A stretch of DNA of 49,070 bases from CALFMR01 sp035550595 (GTDB taxonomy: Bacteria > Acidobacteriota > Vicinamibacteria > Vicinamibacterales > SCN-69-37). Position numbers and translations under genes: made by a program. Shown here in pieces: positions 40,982 through 49,070 of this stretch. The stretch spans positions 1 through 49,070 of the forward strand of contig DASZOV010000097.1 of the NCBI GenBank assembly GCA_035550595.1, given 5' to 3'. Under the pieces are notes generated by a model. The model made no database searches and was not told the DNA's origin. It saw only the letters and a list, made by a program, of their open reading frames with translations. Position 1 is the first letter of the stretch; every line of letters begins with the position of its first letter.

Positions 40982-42036
40982 AACGTCTCGTTGTCATCGC
41001 CACGCTCACCGCGCCGCTCGTGCTGGTGTCGCCCGCGTCGGCGCAGTTCGGATCGCTCGGCAAGGCGCTCGGCAAGGCACAGCAGCTCCACGACGAGCTG
41101 ACGTTCACCGAGGCCGAGGAGATTCAGCTCGGTCGCGACATCAGCGCGAAGCTGCGCGACAAGTACGGCGTCGTGCAGGATCCGGCGGTGCACAAGTACG
41201 TGACGCTCGTCGGGACCGTCCTCGCTCAGGCGAGCAGCCGGCCGAAGCTGCCGTGGACGTTCATCGTGCTCGACACGGACGGCATCAACGCGTTCGCCGC
41301 ACCGGGCGGCTTCGTCCACATCACGCGTGGCGCGCTGGCGCTCATCCAGAACGAAGCGGAGCTGGCCGACGTGCTCGGCCACGAGATTTCGCACGTCACC
41401 GAGAAGCACACGCTGAACGCGATCACGAAGTCAAAAGCGATCAGCCTCGGCGCGCAGGCCACGCGCAGCGAGATCCTGACTCAGGCGACCGACCGCGGTT
41501 ACGAGATCCTGCTCGAGAACAAGTACGACCGAGGCGACGAGCTGGATGCCGACAAAGTCGGCGTGACGCTCGCCAATCGCGTCGGCTATGCGCCGACCGG
41601 ACTGGCCGCGTTTCTCACGCGCCTCAACGATCGCAACAAGGGACTGAAGGAGCCGAGCGGACTCTTCGCGTCGCATCCAGAGACCGAGGCGCGCGTGACC
41701 GCGCTCAGCAAGGTGATTGCGTCGGGCCATCTGACGTCCACGGCGACGGTCGCCGCTCGTTATCACGCGGCCGTCAACTATCCGCTCGTCGCCGTTGCGG
41801 GCGTACCGCAGTCGGGCGCGGCCTCGTCGGCGTCGTCGGGCGCGTCGAGTGGGCTCGGGCTCTCGGCGTTCTCGGCGGTCGGCCGTGAACGGTCGAGCAA
41901 CCAGACCGTCTCGTCGGCCGGATCGCGCGGCGTCAATCCCGATCGCGACGCGAAGGGCGGGCCGAACAAATCGCTCGTACCGGTCACGGTCACGGCTGCG
42001 GAAGTCGCGGAGTTCCGCAAGGGCATCACGGGGTAG
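40978..42036 (+). CDS. Exported M48-family metalloprotease
   Basis: A 352-residue protein with a signal peptide (RLVVIATLTAPLVLVSPASA). The M48 domain (about 40-225) has DGINAFAAPGGFVHITRGAL, the zinc motif LGHEISHVTEKH (HEXXH) and a downstream Glu ligand in DELDADKVG. The C-terminal 120 residues are Ser/Ala-rich and end in a short ordered segment. Such BepA/LoiP-like proteases act on outer-membrane or periplasmic proteins. The start overlaps the cyclase stop by four bases, implying coordinated production. Confidence 0.92.
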   Translation: MKRLVVIATLTAPLVLVSPASAQFGSLGKALGKAQQLHDELTFTEAEEIQLGRDISAKLRDKYGVVQDPAVHKYVTLVGTVLAQASSRPKLPWTFIVLDTDGINAFAAPGGFVHITRGALALIQNEAELADVLGHEISHVTEKHTLNAITKSKAISLGAQATRSEILTQATDRGYEILLENKYDRGDELDADKVGVTLANRVGYAPTGLAAFLTRLNDRNKGLKEPSGLFASHPETEARVTALSKVIASGHLTSTATVAARYHAAVNYPLVAVAGVPQSGAASSASSGASSGLGLSAFSAVGRERSSNQTVSSAGSRGVNPDRDAKGGPNKSLVPVTVTAAEVAEFRKGITG

Positions 42037-42084
42037 CGTGCCGTCCTTCCGGCCGCCGGCACGGTCACGGCTTCCTTCCCGCAC

Positions 42085-43593
42085 ATGAGCGAGTACCTGA
42101 TCGAGGGCGCCGCGATTGGCGTCGTCTCGCTCCTCGCGCTGATCGTCGCGAAGAACCGCGTCATCCGGCGTCGGATGATGTTCACGCTGGCCGTGCTGGG
42201 CGGCGCGCTCGTCCTCGACGTCGCCCACGTTCTGGCGGGCGCCCGGCTGCCCATCTTCAACGCGCCGTTCGTCTCGACGGCGGCCGGCATGCTGATCGTG
42301 TTCTGCGCGATCAACACCGGCGTCGCGCTCGCGTTCAATCCGTGGTTCTCCAATCGGGTCCGCGACCACGCGCCGGCCATCGTGCAGGACGCGCTCGTCA
42401 TCGGCTTGTCCTTCGCCGCCGTGCTCCTCTCGCTGAGCGGCAACGAGACGAAGACGCTCGCCGGTTCCGCCATTGCGGCCGCCGTGCTCGGCTTCGCCCT
42501 GCAGGAAACGCTCGGCAACGCGTTCGCCGGCCTCGCCATCCAGACGGAGAAGCCGTTCCGCGTCGGCCACTGGGTCTCGGTGGGCGAGTACGAAGGGCGC
42601 GTGATCGAGGTCACGTGGCGCGCCACGAAAATCCGCACCGACGAGGGCAACCTCGTCGTCCTGCCCAACAACGTCGTCGCCCGCGATCCGATCGTCAACT
42701 TCACCGAGCCAACGGCACCGACGCGACTCTCGGTCGACGTGGGCGCCGCCTATGCCGCGCCCCCCAACGCCGTCCGCGAGGCGATGCTCACCGCCGCCCG
42801 TCATTCGACGAAATACGTCCTCGCGTCGCCCGAGCCCGACGTGCTGGTCGTCGACTTCGCCGCGTCGGCGATTACTTACCGCGTGCGCTTCTGGCTGAAC
42901 GACAAGCAGGACGACGACGAGGCACAGGACGAAGTCCGGACGGCGATCTACTACGAGTTCGCCCGTCGCGGCATCGAGATCCCGTATCCGACCCATGTCG
43001 AGTACGCGCGCGAGGAAGAACACGAAGCGGCCGACACGCGCATCGGGCGTTACGCGCAGATCATCAGCCAGGTGCCAGTGCTCGCCCCCCTCTTCCGCGA
43101 GGGCCACGAGGCGCTGGCGCGATCGGCTCGCGAGCACGTGTACGGCGACGGCGAAGTGATCGTTCGCGAGGGCGATCCAGGTGCGTCGATGTTCGTGATT
43201 GCCGCCGGCGACGTGGCGGTGACGATTGGCGCCGGCCATGAAGTCGCGCGCATCGCGGCTGGTGGGTTCTTCGGAGAGATGTCGCTGCTCACCGGCGATC
43301 CGCGGTCAGCGACCGTGACGGCGCGGGGCGACTGTCGCGTGCTCGAGATTGGCGCCGCGGCCTTCAAGGATTACGTCACGACGCATCAGGGAGCCATCGA
43401 GACGATTGCGGCGGCTGCGGCTGATCGCCGGCGCGAACTGGACACCTCACGCGCCGCTGCGGCCGCCAGCACGGCTGAAGCGCGTGCCACGCTGGCGGAC
43501 CGTATGCGGCGTTTCTTCGGGCTGAAGCCGTCAGCGTCGCGCGTCAGCGATAGCGGCGGCCATCCTGGTAGCCCTGCGCGTAGCCGGCCTTGA
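42085..43593 (+). CDS. MscS-type channel with cyclic-nucleotide-binding domain
   Basis: A 502-residue inner-membrane protein of the bCNG family. About four helices (1-140) end in the pore-lining helix AGSAIAAAVLGFALQETLGN, followed by the MscS beta domain (FRVGHWVSVGEYEGRVIEVT, VVLPNNVVARDPIVNFTE) and alpha/beta domain to about 310. A cNMP domain (about 345-450) has VYGDGEVIVREGDPGASMFV and the phosphate-binding cassette FFGEMSLLTGDPRSATVTA with its Arg. The C-terminal tail is coiled and basic. The upstream cyclase makes cAMP gating of this channel likely. The 3' end overlaps a convergent gene by 50 bp. Confidence 0.93.
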   Translation: MSEYLIEGAAIGVVSLLALIVAKNRVIRRRMMFTLAVLGGALVLDVAHVLAGARLPIFNAPFVSTAAGMLIVFCAINTGVALAFNPWFSNRVRDHAPAIVQDALVIGLSFAAVLLSLSGNETKTLAGSAIAAAVLGFALQETLGNAFAGLAIQTEKPFRVGHWVSVGEYEGRVIEVTWRATKIRTDEGNLVVLPNNVVARDPIVNFTEPTAPTRLSVDVGAAYAAPPNAVREAMLTAARHSTKYVLASPEPDVLVVDFAASAITYRVRFWLNDKQDDDEAQDEVRTAIYYEFARRGIEIPYPTHVEYAREEEHEAADTRIGRYAQIISQVPVLAPLFREGHEALARSAREHVYGDGEVIVREGDPGASMFVIAAGDVAVTIGAGHEVARIAAGGFFGEMSLLTGDPRSATVTARGDCRVLEIGAAAFKDYVTTHQGAIETIAAAAADRRRELDTSRAAAAASTAEARATLADRMRRFFGLKPSASRVSDSGGHPGSPARSRP

Positions 43594-44119
43594 ACGCGTC
43601 GCGGTAGTGAAGCTTGTAGATCTCTTTCGGACCGTCGCTCCGGTCGTAGCCGTGGTCGCCGTCGCGATAGCGGCCTTCGGATACCGGATCGAAGCGATGA
43701 TTCTTCTGCGCGTCCTTCAGCCCCGCTTCGTAGCCGTCGTTGAACCCCGTGGCTGACGCCGGATCGCCGAGCGCGAGGCCGCGTCCGCCGTACCGCTGCA
43801 TGGCCGGCGTGCGGCTGTAACCCGCGCGATACCCCGACTCGAAGCCGAGGCGGAACTCGTCGCGATACCGATCGCGGCTGCCGTAGATCGCGCGATACCC
43901 GATGTCGCCGCGGCGGTAGTCGGATTCGTCGGTGAAGCGGTAGGCGTCGTGATGCTGCGCATCCTGCAACCCTGCGCGTACGCCACGGTCGTAGCCCTGT
44001 TGGAACGCCGGTGACGAGCGTGGTTGCGCTCGTCGGATCGGCGGCTGTGCGCCCCACGCAACGGCCGGCACGGCAAGCGTCAGCGCAGAGACGAGCGCAA
44101 GGGAGCGGAGTGTGGGCAT
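43544..44119 (-). CDS. Exported GY-rich repeat protein
   Basis: A 191-residue protein with a signal peptide (SLALVSALTLAVPAVAWGA). The mature part contains at least four copies of a G-Y/F-x-x-G-Y/V-x-A-G motif: QQGYDRGVRAGLQDAQ, GFESGYRAGYS, GFNDGYEAGLKDAQ and AFKAGYAQGYQDG. Between them are Arg/Tyr/Asp-rich segments. It is predicted periplasmic or surface-associated; the function is unknown. AGGAGG lies before the ATG at 44119. Its last 16 codons overlap the end of the convergent channel gene, so the two 3' ends share sequence. Confidence 0.75.
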   Translation of the reverse strand: MPTLRSLALVSALTLAVPAVAWGAQPPIRRAQPRSSPAFQQGYDRGVRAGLQDAQHHDAYRFTDESDYRRGDIGYRAIYGSRDRYRDEFRLGFESGYRAGYSRTPAMQRYGGRGLALGDPASATGFNDGYEAGLKDAQKNHRFDPVSEGRYRDGDHGYDRSDGPKEIYKLHYRDAFKAGYAQGYQDGRRYR

Positions 44120-44204
44120 GGCAACCTCCTGCGCGCCGTTTGTGCAAGAGGCAGGCCAGCCGGCGTGACGCCTATCGGAGTTTTGTGCGACGTGGGGCGC
44201 GCGC

Positions 44205-44711
44205 TCATTGCGTCCACAAGAGGACACGCACGCCGTCGTGGTTGCGGAAGTCGAAGACGACCGCCGGGCCGATGCGCTGGAGCTCGTCGATGTCCAGATC
44301 GAGCCGGTTGAGATCGAAGCCGCGATCGCGGCCGACCAGGTCGATGTGCTGCCGGCGGAAGTGCAGGAGCCACAGCGGCAGCGACACGCGCACGAGTCGT
44401 TCTTCGTCCGGATCCCACGCGAGCACGTGAAGCGCGGTCGGCGTCGCCGTGCCCGACGGTCGATCGGCGAGTGGCACGACCGGCCGCGGACGTTCCGCAC
44501 TGTCGAGCTCGTACAGCGGACGCTGGCCGGCGAACGGCGCGCGCGCCGCGTCGAACGCACGGATGGCGTCGCTGCTCGTCGTCCGTTCGGCCTTGAAGTG
44601 GTGCGCGACGAAGTAGACGCCGGCGCCCGCAGCGGCGATGAGCGCGAGCACGACCAGGCCGAGCGCGCCGGCGATGATCCAGATCCAGGTCCGGGCTCTC
44701 GACGACGCCAT
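44205..44711 (-). CDS. Single-pass membrane protein, unknown
   Basis: A 168-residue protein with one N-terminal membrane helix (IWIIAGALGLVVLALIAAAG, followed by AGVYFVAHHF) and a periplasmic soluble domain (DSAERPRPVVPLADRPSG, HVLAWDPDEERLVRVSLPLW, LDLDIDELQRIGPAVVFDF). No family is recognised. It starts immediately after the stop of the TPR-like protein gene, so the two probably share a transcript and perhaps a complex. Confidence 0.65.
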   Translation of the reverse strand: MASSRARTWIWIIAGALGLVVLALIAAAGAGVYFVAHHFKAERTTSSDAIRAFDAARAPFAGQRPLYELDSAERPRPVVPLADRPSGTATPTALHVLAWDPDEERLVRVSLPLWLLHFRRQHIDLVGRDRGFDLNRLDLDIDELQRIGPAVVFDFRNHDGVRVLLWTQ

Positions 44712-45926
44712 CTATCTGCCGCCGTCCGTGAACGGCGCCTTCAGGCCGCGTGCGGCCGCGGCTTCGGCGAGAGGATCGTTGGCCGCACGGCTCGTGTCGG
44801 CTGCACGCTGGTACCAGTCGAGCGCACGGTCGCGCGCGCCCGCGAGATCGGCGGCCTGGCCGAGCGCCACTTCGATGCGCCCGCGGATCCAGCCGACCGG
44901 TCCACTCGCCAACGCGTGCTCGAGATCGGCGACGGCGTCGGCCCGCCGGTGCATCGCGAGCCGCGCCTCGCCCCGCTTGTAGAGCCACATGGCCTGCTCG
45001 CCGGGAATCTTCGGGCGATCGTCGCGCGACAACGCCTCGAGGCCGCGCGTGAGGATGTCGTTGGCGCGCGCCGACTGGCCGGCCCGCAGCGCGGCGGCCC
45101 CTTGTTCGAAGACGAAGAGCCGATTGCGCGGGAACTCCGCCGCGAGCTCGTTGAGCAACCGCAACGCGTCGGGGTTCCGGTGCTCGCGCGTGTAGATCAG
45201 CACGAGCGCGGTTTCGGCTTCGACGCGCGTCTCCGGATCACGCTCGGCCGCCTCGACGAGCTCGATGCCACGCTCCTTGCCGCCGCCGAAGCCGGCGAGA
45301 TACGCGAACATGCGCGCCGGCAGCGCCATGATCGACACGAGATATCGATACGTGCCGACGACGAGTCCGGCGCCGACGCGGTCGGGATCCTCGTCGAGGA
45401 CGGTCTCCTGTGCATCGAACGCATGACGCGCGGCGGAAAAAGCGGAGGACGTGCTGCCCTTGATCGACGCCCGGTAGGACGCTTCGAGGCCGTACGCCGC
45501 TCCCAGGTCGTACCGCGCCTGGACGTCGTCCTTGTTCTTGTCGAGGGCCGCGGATGCCAGGTCGATCGCGCGCGTGATCTCGCGGGTGAAGGCCGCATCG
45601 CGATCCGGATCGGGTGGCGGCAACCCGAGCAGGCCCTTCGTGAGGCCGCCGAGATAGGCGTCGACCGTGAGCGCGCCGCGCTCGTAGAGCATGTCGAGCC
45701 AGAGGACCGCGGCCAGCGTGCGATGCGCGCGCGACTCGGACGGGGCCATCGCGACGGCGCGCCGCGCCGTGGCCAGCGCGGCAGGTCGGTCGAGGTTGTA
45801 GGCCGCCTGAAACGCCGAGGCGATGACCGCATCGACGGGCGCTGGCGCGGCGTGGACGCACGGCACGAACGTTCCGGCGACCAGCGCCAGCATTGTCAAC
45901 CATGCTCCCACGCGTGCTCGCGACAT
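44712..45926 (-). CDS. Exported TPR-like protein
   Basis: A 404-residue protein with a signal peptide (AWLTMLALVAGTFVPCVHA). The rest is helical TPR-like repeats: AYNLDRPAALATARRAVAMA, ARYDLGAAYGLEASYRASIK, AAALRAGQSARANDILTRGL and WLYKRGEARLAMHRRADAVA. A central membrane-proximal stretch (LPARMFAYLAGFGGGKERGI) interrupts the repeats. It likely serves as a periplasmic scaffold. The next gene begins one base after its stop. Confidence 0.8.
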   Translation of the reverse strand: MSRARVGAWLTMLALVAGTFVPCVHAAPAPVDAVIASAFQAAYNLDRPAALATARRAVAMAPSESRAHRTLAAVLWLDMLYERGALTVDAYLGGLTKGLLGLPPPDPDRDAAFTREITRAIDLASAALDKNKDDVQARYDLGAAYGLEASYRASIKGSTSSAFSAARHAFDAQETVLDEDPDRVGAGLVVGTYRYLVSIMALPARMFAYLAGFGGGKERGIELVEAAERDPETRVEAETALVLIYTREHRNPDALRLLNELAAEFPRNRLFVFEQGAAALRAGQSARANDILTRGLEALSRDDRPKIPGEQAMWLYKRGEARLAMHRRADAVADLEHALASGPVGWIRGRIEVALGQAADLAGARDRALDWYQRAADTSRAANDPLAEAAAARGLKAPFTDGGR

Positions 45927-45968
45927 CGATCCTTGCGCCCGCGCCGTTCCGCGCCTGACCGGCCCTTC

Positions 45969-46646
45969 TTACTTCGTCTGCTTCAAGGCTACCAGCTTCG
46001 TCATGTCGACCGACTCGACGAGCTGGCGCACGGGATCCACGCTCGCGACGTTGTCGCCCGTGGCTCGGACGATGAAGCGTCCACCGGCCACGGCCGTGAC
46101 CTCGGCGTGATGCGACGCCGCGTTCCACTCCTCGAAGCCCGGCTGATTCGCGATGGTCGCCGCGCGCGTGAATCCGTCGTCGGATCGCTCGGAATAGCCC
46201 GACTGCAGGAACATCGAGACCGGCGCGAGCAGCAGTTGACTGAGCGCCGTGTCGGAAATCTCGAGCTCGATCTCGCTGTTGTCCTTGCGATAGTGCGCTT
46301 CGGCGCGCGAATGCGAGACGGGCATCGACACTTGTTCGCCCTTCGGATCGGTACGCGTCCAGCCATCCATCTCCGGCAGGAGCGCCTTCAGCGACTCGTA
46401 GTCGACGGCTTTCGTCGATCCCTGGGCCATCTGCTCGAGGCCGTGCGCCATCTGCGCGACGCCCGAGGCCATCTGCTCGGAGCCGCTTTTGGCGGCCTTG
46501 GCCATTTCTTGAGCGCCGTCCTGCACGGCCTGCGCGCCCTCGTGGACGGTCTTGGCCGCGTCGGATGACTGCGCGGGCGTGGACGATTGACCGCAGCCGA
46601 CGGCCGCCGCGGCGACGAATCCCGCGATGAGAAGGTGAGTCCGCAT
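45969..46646 (-). CDS. Lipoprotein with N-terminal coiled coil
   Basis: A 225-residue lipoprotein (lipobox in AAAAVGCGQS, Cys about 18). Residues about 30-75 form an Ala/Gln/Met-rich helical repeat (EGAQAVQDGAQEMAKAAKSG, EQMASGVAQMAHGLEQMAQG). A globular domain follows (YESLKALLPEMDGWTRTDPK, EAHYRKDNSEIELEISDTAL, VAGGRFIVRATGDNVASVDP). The ATG at 46646 has AGGAGG eight bases upstream. The family is unknown; the fold resembles small transferred-lipid or stress lipoproteins only loosely. Confidence 0.75.
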   Translation of the reverse strand: MRTHLLIAGFVAAAAVGCGQSSTPAQSSDAAKTVHEGAQAVQDGAQEMAKAAKSGSEQMASGVAQMAHGLEQMAQGSTKAVDYESLKALLPEMDGWTRTDPKGEQVSMPVSHSRAEAHYRKDNSEIELEISDTALSQLLLAPVSMFLQSGYSERSDDGFTRAATIANQPGFEEWNAASHHAEVTAVAGGRFIVRATGDNVASVDPVRQLVESVDMTKLVALKQTK

Positions 46647-46736
46647 CACGCGTGCCTCCTGAAGGTGTCGAGAATACCAGTATCGCCGCAGGGGCCCAGC
46701 CCGGCGGACGCGCGACGTGTGGCGCGCCACGCGGCG

Positions 46737-48545
46737 TCAGCCGCGTCCCAGCCAGGCGAGCAGGCCCATGGTCAACCAGGGCACGTAGGTGATGAGCAGC
46801 ACGCCGCCGGCCAGGATGCCGAGCATCGGCAGCGTCGCCCACGTCACTTCGAGCACGGGCTTCTTGAAACGATAGGACGCGAGCAGCAGATTCAATCCGA
46901 GCGGCGGATGGAGATAGCCGAGCTCCAGGTTCGCGATGAAGATGACGCCCAGGTGTACGAGATTGATGTCGAACACCTGCGCGAGCGGAATGATGAGCGG
47001 CACGACGACGACGATCGCGGAGAAGATGTCCATGACCGTGCCGACGAGCAGCAGGAAAACGTTCAAGCAGAGTAGGAACACCCATCGCGACTGGACGTGC
47101 GACTGCGTCCAGTCGATGAGCTGCATCGGCACCTGTGCGTTGACGAGATAGTTGGTGAGGCCGACGGCAACGGCGAGGATGATGAGCACGCCGCCGACGA
47201 GTGCCACGCAGTCGCTCGAGACCTTCAGCACGTCGCGCCACGTCGGCAGGTCGCGGTGGATGAACCGCTGCACGATGAGCGCGTAGAGCGCGGCGAGCGC
47301 GGCCGACTCCGACGTCGTCGCGTATCCGCCGAGGAGCGCGACCAGCACGACGACGGGCAGCAGGAATTCCCACTTCGCTTCCCAGACGCCGGCCACGGCT
47401 TCCCGCACGCGGAACGGCGAACGCGCCGCTTTCGATCGCACGGCCTCACGCACGCCGAGCGCCGCGATGAGCCCGAGGAGCAGCAATCCCGGCAGCAGGC
47501 CGCCGATGAAGAGATCCTCGATCGCGACGTTCTGCGCGACGATGCCGTACAGGATGAGCGGCACGGACAGCGGGAAGAGCAGGCCGAGCGATCCCGACGC
47601 GGTCAAGAGGCCGATCGAGAAGCGCTCGCGGTAGCCCTCTTTGAGGAGCGCCGGGAGCAGCAGGCCGCCGAGCGCGAGGATCGTGACGCCCGATCCGCCG
47701 GTGAAGAGCGTGAAGAACGCGCAGAGCGTGGCCGCGGCGACCGCCGTGCCGCCGGGAATCCAGCCAACGAGCCCGCGCAGCGCGCGTAGCAGGCGTTCGG
47801 ACGACTTGCCTTCGGCGAGCAGAAAACCCGTCAACGTGAAAAGCGGGATGGCCGCGAGGTTGGCCGACGGCGACGTCAGTTCTTCGTACGCCTTGATGAG
47901 CGGCACGATCGGGCTGCTCGCGTCGATGAAAAACGCCACCATCGCGATACCGCCGAGCAGCGCGAAGATCGGCATGCCGACGACGCCCGCCGCGATGATG
48001 GCCACGAGCCACGGCCAGAGCGCCTGACCCTCGAGCAGTTCCTGATGGCCGGTGAGCCAGACGCCGAGCACGATGCCGAGTACCGCGATCGCACGGCCGA
48101 TCCAGCCGGGCGACGCGCGCCACACGAGCCGCAACGCGATGAGCCCGAACGCGACGGGAAAGACGACGGCCGAGATCCAGACGGGAACGTTGACCGCGAT
48201 GATGTCGCCGGCCGCGCGCTCGGTCGTGACGAGATCCCATCCGCCGATGGCGAAGATCGTCGACACGGCCGCGCCGGCGAAGGCCGCGATGACGTGCGTG
48301 GCCTTGCCGATCGACGCAGGCAGGAACTCGCCCGTCGCGAGCGTGAGCAGCTTGCCCTCGCGCGCCGCGATGGCCGCGCCGAGCAATCCGACCCAGAGCG
48401 TGAGGTTCTGCGCGAACGGCGCCGCGCCGGGGATGCCGGTGCCGAACGCGCGACGAACGGCGATCTCGGCCAGCGGCAGCAGCATGATGCCGCCGAGGGC
48501 GAGCGTGGCGACGACGTTTTCGACGCGGTTCGCGAGCGCGCGCAT
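46737..48545 (-). CDS. TRAP transporter fused DctQ-DctM permease
   Basis: A 602-residue membrane protein. The N-terminal about 150 residues are the small DctQ-like subunit (four helices: GGIMLLPLAEIAVRRAFGTG, NLTLWVGLLGAAIAAREGKL). The remainder is the large DctM subunit with about 12 helices (ALWPWLVAIIAAGVVGMPIF, LFTGGSGVTILALGGLLLPA, GSLGLLFPLSVPLILYGIVA, IANLELGYLHPPLGLNLLLA). It imports an organic acid with Na+ together with a DctP protein. Its ATG overlaps the DctP stop (TAATG). The fused form is one of the known arrangements. Confidence 0.92.
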   Translation of the reverse strand: MRALANRVENVVATLALGGIMLLPLAEIAVRRAFGTGIPGAAPFAQNLTLWVGLLGAAIAAREGKLLTLATGEFLPASIGKATHVIAAFAGAAVSTIFAIGGWDLVTTERAAGDIIAVNVPVWISAVVFPVAFGLIALRLVWRASPGWIGRAIAVLGIVLGVWLTGHQELLEGQALWPWLVAIIAAGVVGMPIFALLGGIAMVAFFIDASSPIVPLIKAYEELTSPSANLAAIPLFTLTGFLLAEGKSSERLLRALRGLVGWIPGGTAVAAATLCAFFTLFTGGSGVTILALGGLLLPALLKEGYRERFSIGLLTASGSLGLLFPLSVPLILYGIVAQNVAIEDLFIGGLLPGLLLLGLIAALGVREAVRSKAARSPFRVREAVAGVWEAKWEFLLPVVVLVALLGGYATTSESAALAALYALIVQRFIHRDLPTWRDVLKVSSDCVALVGGVLIILAVAVGLTNYLVNAQVPMQLIDWTQSHVQSRWVFLLCLNVFLLLVGTVMDIFSAIVVVVPLIIPLAQVFDINLVHLGVIFIANLELGYLHPPLGLNLLLASYRFKKPVLEVTWATLPMLGILAGGVLLITYVPWLTMGLLAWLGRG

Positions 48546-49070
48546 TACTTCGCGTGCGCTTTGCGGAACGCGTCTCGCTCCTGGACCGCGAGGTCGTAGA
48601 CGTCGGCCGGCACCATGTTGCCGCGCATCGTCGCGACCATCTTCTCAGCCGCCGTGTGGAACTCGGCGGCCGCCTGCGGCGAGAGCGTCGTGACCTGGAG
48701 TCCTCGCGCCTTCATCGTCGTCACCGACTCGGCGTCCTGTTTGGGCGCGTCGGTCAGGATGCGCGTCTGGAACGCCTTGGCCGCGTCGAGCACGACCTTC
48801 TGATCCGCGGCGTCGATCTTGTTCCACGCCGTGTTGGTCATGACGAGCGCGCCGACGAGCGGTGCCACGCGAACGTCGAGCATGTACTTCGCGTCGCGGA
48901 AGATCTGCAGCACGAGCGCGGGATAGGGGGGGCTCGGCGCCGTGTCGATCATGCCGGTCGTGAGCTTGAGCTGCGCCGGGATGTCATTGGCCGAGAGCGC
49001 GACGGGATGGAAGCCGTTGTTCTTGTACCACTCCACCATGCGGTCGTCGCCCTGGCTCGTGTAGAGCTTG
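48545..49070 (-). CDS. TRAP substrate-binding protein DctP (C-terminal part)
   Basis: The gene runs off the right edge; about 174 C-terminal residues are seen. They match the DctP/TAXI-like periplasmic receptor: LSANDIPAQLKLTTGMIDTA, PSPPYPALVLQIFRDAKYML, VGALVMTNTAWNKIDAADQK and AAAEFHTAAEKMVATMRGN. The specificity Arg of the pocket is probably outside the window. It binds the ligand in the periplasm and delivers it to the fused permease, to which it is translationally coupled. Confidence 0.87.
   Translation of the reverse strand, partial: KLYTSQGDDRMVEWYKNNGFHPVALSANDIPAQLKLTTGMIDTAPSPPYPALVLQIFRDAKYMLDVRVAPLVGALVMTNTAWNKIDAADQKVVLDAAKAFQTRILTDAPKQDAESVTTMKARGLQVTTLSPQAAAEFHTAAEKMVATMRGNMVPADVYDLAVQERDAFRKAHAK

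Noticed and set aside
41431..43239. A 602-codon minus-strand frame across the protease and channel genes
   Set aside because: It is a shadow of two certain plus-strand genes, with a composition of Arg/Asp/His repeats.
44208..46568. A 786-codon plus-strand frame across three envelope-protein genes
   Set aside because: The minus-strand genes have signal peptides, ribosome sites and family-like features; this frame has none.
45238..47373. A 711-codon minus-strand frame across the TRAP permease, lipoprotein and TPR genes
   Set aside because: It is out of frame with all three genes and strongly Arg-rich.

Overview
The window is a very GC-rich bacterial chromosome segment. The gene set suggests an Acidobacteriota of the Vicinamibacteria type: a PadR regulator next to a MacB/FtsX-like ADOP permease, type III glutamine synthetase, DUF1684 lipoprotein, DUF420-CtaB-CtaA haem A genes, and many lipoproteins and secreted proteins. 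This assignment is inferred from gene content, since no rRNA is present.

The left chromosomal arm (1-12861) holds type III glutamine synthetase; a minus-strand run of a SirB1-like protein, a DUF1684 lipoprotein and two alpha/beta hydrolases; a CsoR-like metal sensor; a probable catabolic set (GntR/FCD regulator, SDR dehydrogenase, aldehyde dehydrogenase); and a haem A / cytochrome oxidase assembly operon with a cupredoxin-like lipoprotein. Copies of a hairpin repeat, whose stem bases co-vary between copies, lie on both sides of the aldehyde dehydrogenase gene. A tRNA-Glu(CTC) gene closes this arm.

A mobile element of about 17.2 kb (12862-30063) sits in the 3' end of tRNA-Glu. The gene for its large serine integrase runs into the tRNA and stops in the anticodon. 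A 179-bp, about 94% identical copy of the tRNA end plus integrase 3' end marks the other boundary, so a related element probably occupied the same site earlier. The left half is one long minus-strand chain of about 13 genes, nearly all with 1-4 base start/stop overlaps. In transcription order it runs: MerR-like HTH protein, RecA-fold replication ATPase, small genes over a phased TGTCCC array, three phage-virion-like proteins, a terminase-small-like protein and the integrase. Three abutting 11-bp palindromes lie upstream of the chain. No portal, capsid or large terminase gene is seen, so a phage satellite or a strongly reduced prophage is likely. The middle carries a tyrosine recombinase beside a tRNA-Leu-like fragment, a second small serine recombinase, small coupled genes and a ribbon-helix-helix regulator with an operator inside its promoter. 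The right part is cargo: a tail-anchored protein, a secreted tandem-repeat protein, and a four-gene cluster of a two-TM GAF protein, two small proteins and a retropepsin-like protease.

The right chromosomal arm (30064-49070) carries a PhyH-like dioxygenase, a PIN/Phd toxin-antitoxin pair, the PadR-ADOP pair, a metallothionein-like protein, a winged-helix regulator with a membrane protein and a secreted protein, and an esterase. These are followed by a signalling cluster of CHASE2-adenylate cyclase, M48 metalloprotease and a MscS channel with a cyclic-nucleotide-binding domain. Several envelope proteins follow, and the window ends in a TRAP transporter with a fused DctQ-DctM permease and a cut-off DctP.

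The best candidates for undescribed biology are the GAF/retropepsin cargo cluster, the phased TGTCCC array with its replication ATPase, the triple operator, and the covarying hairpin repeat.
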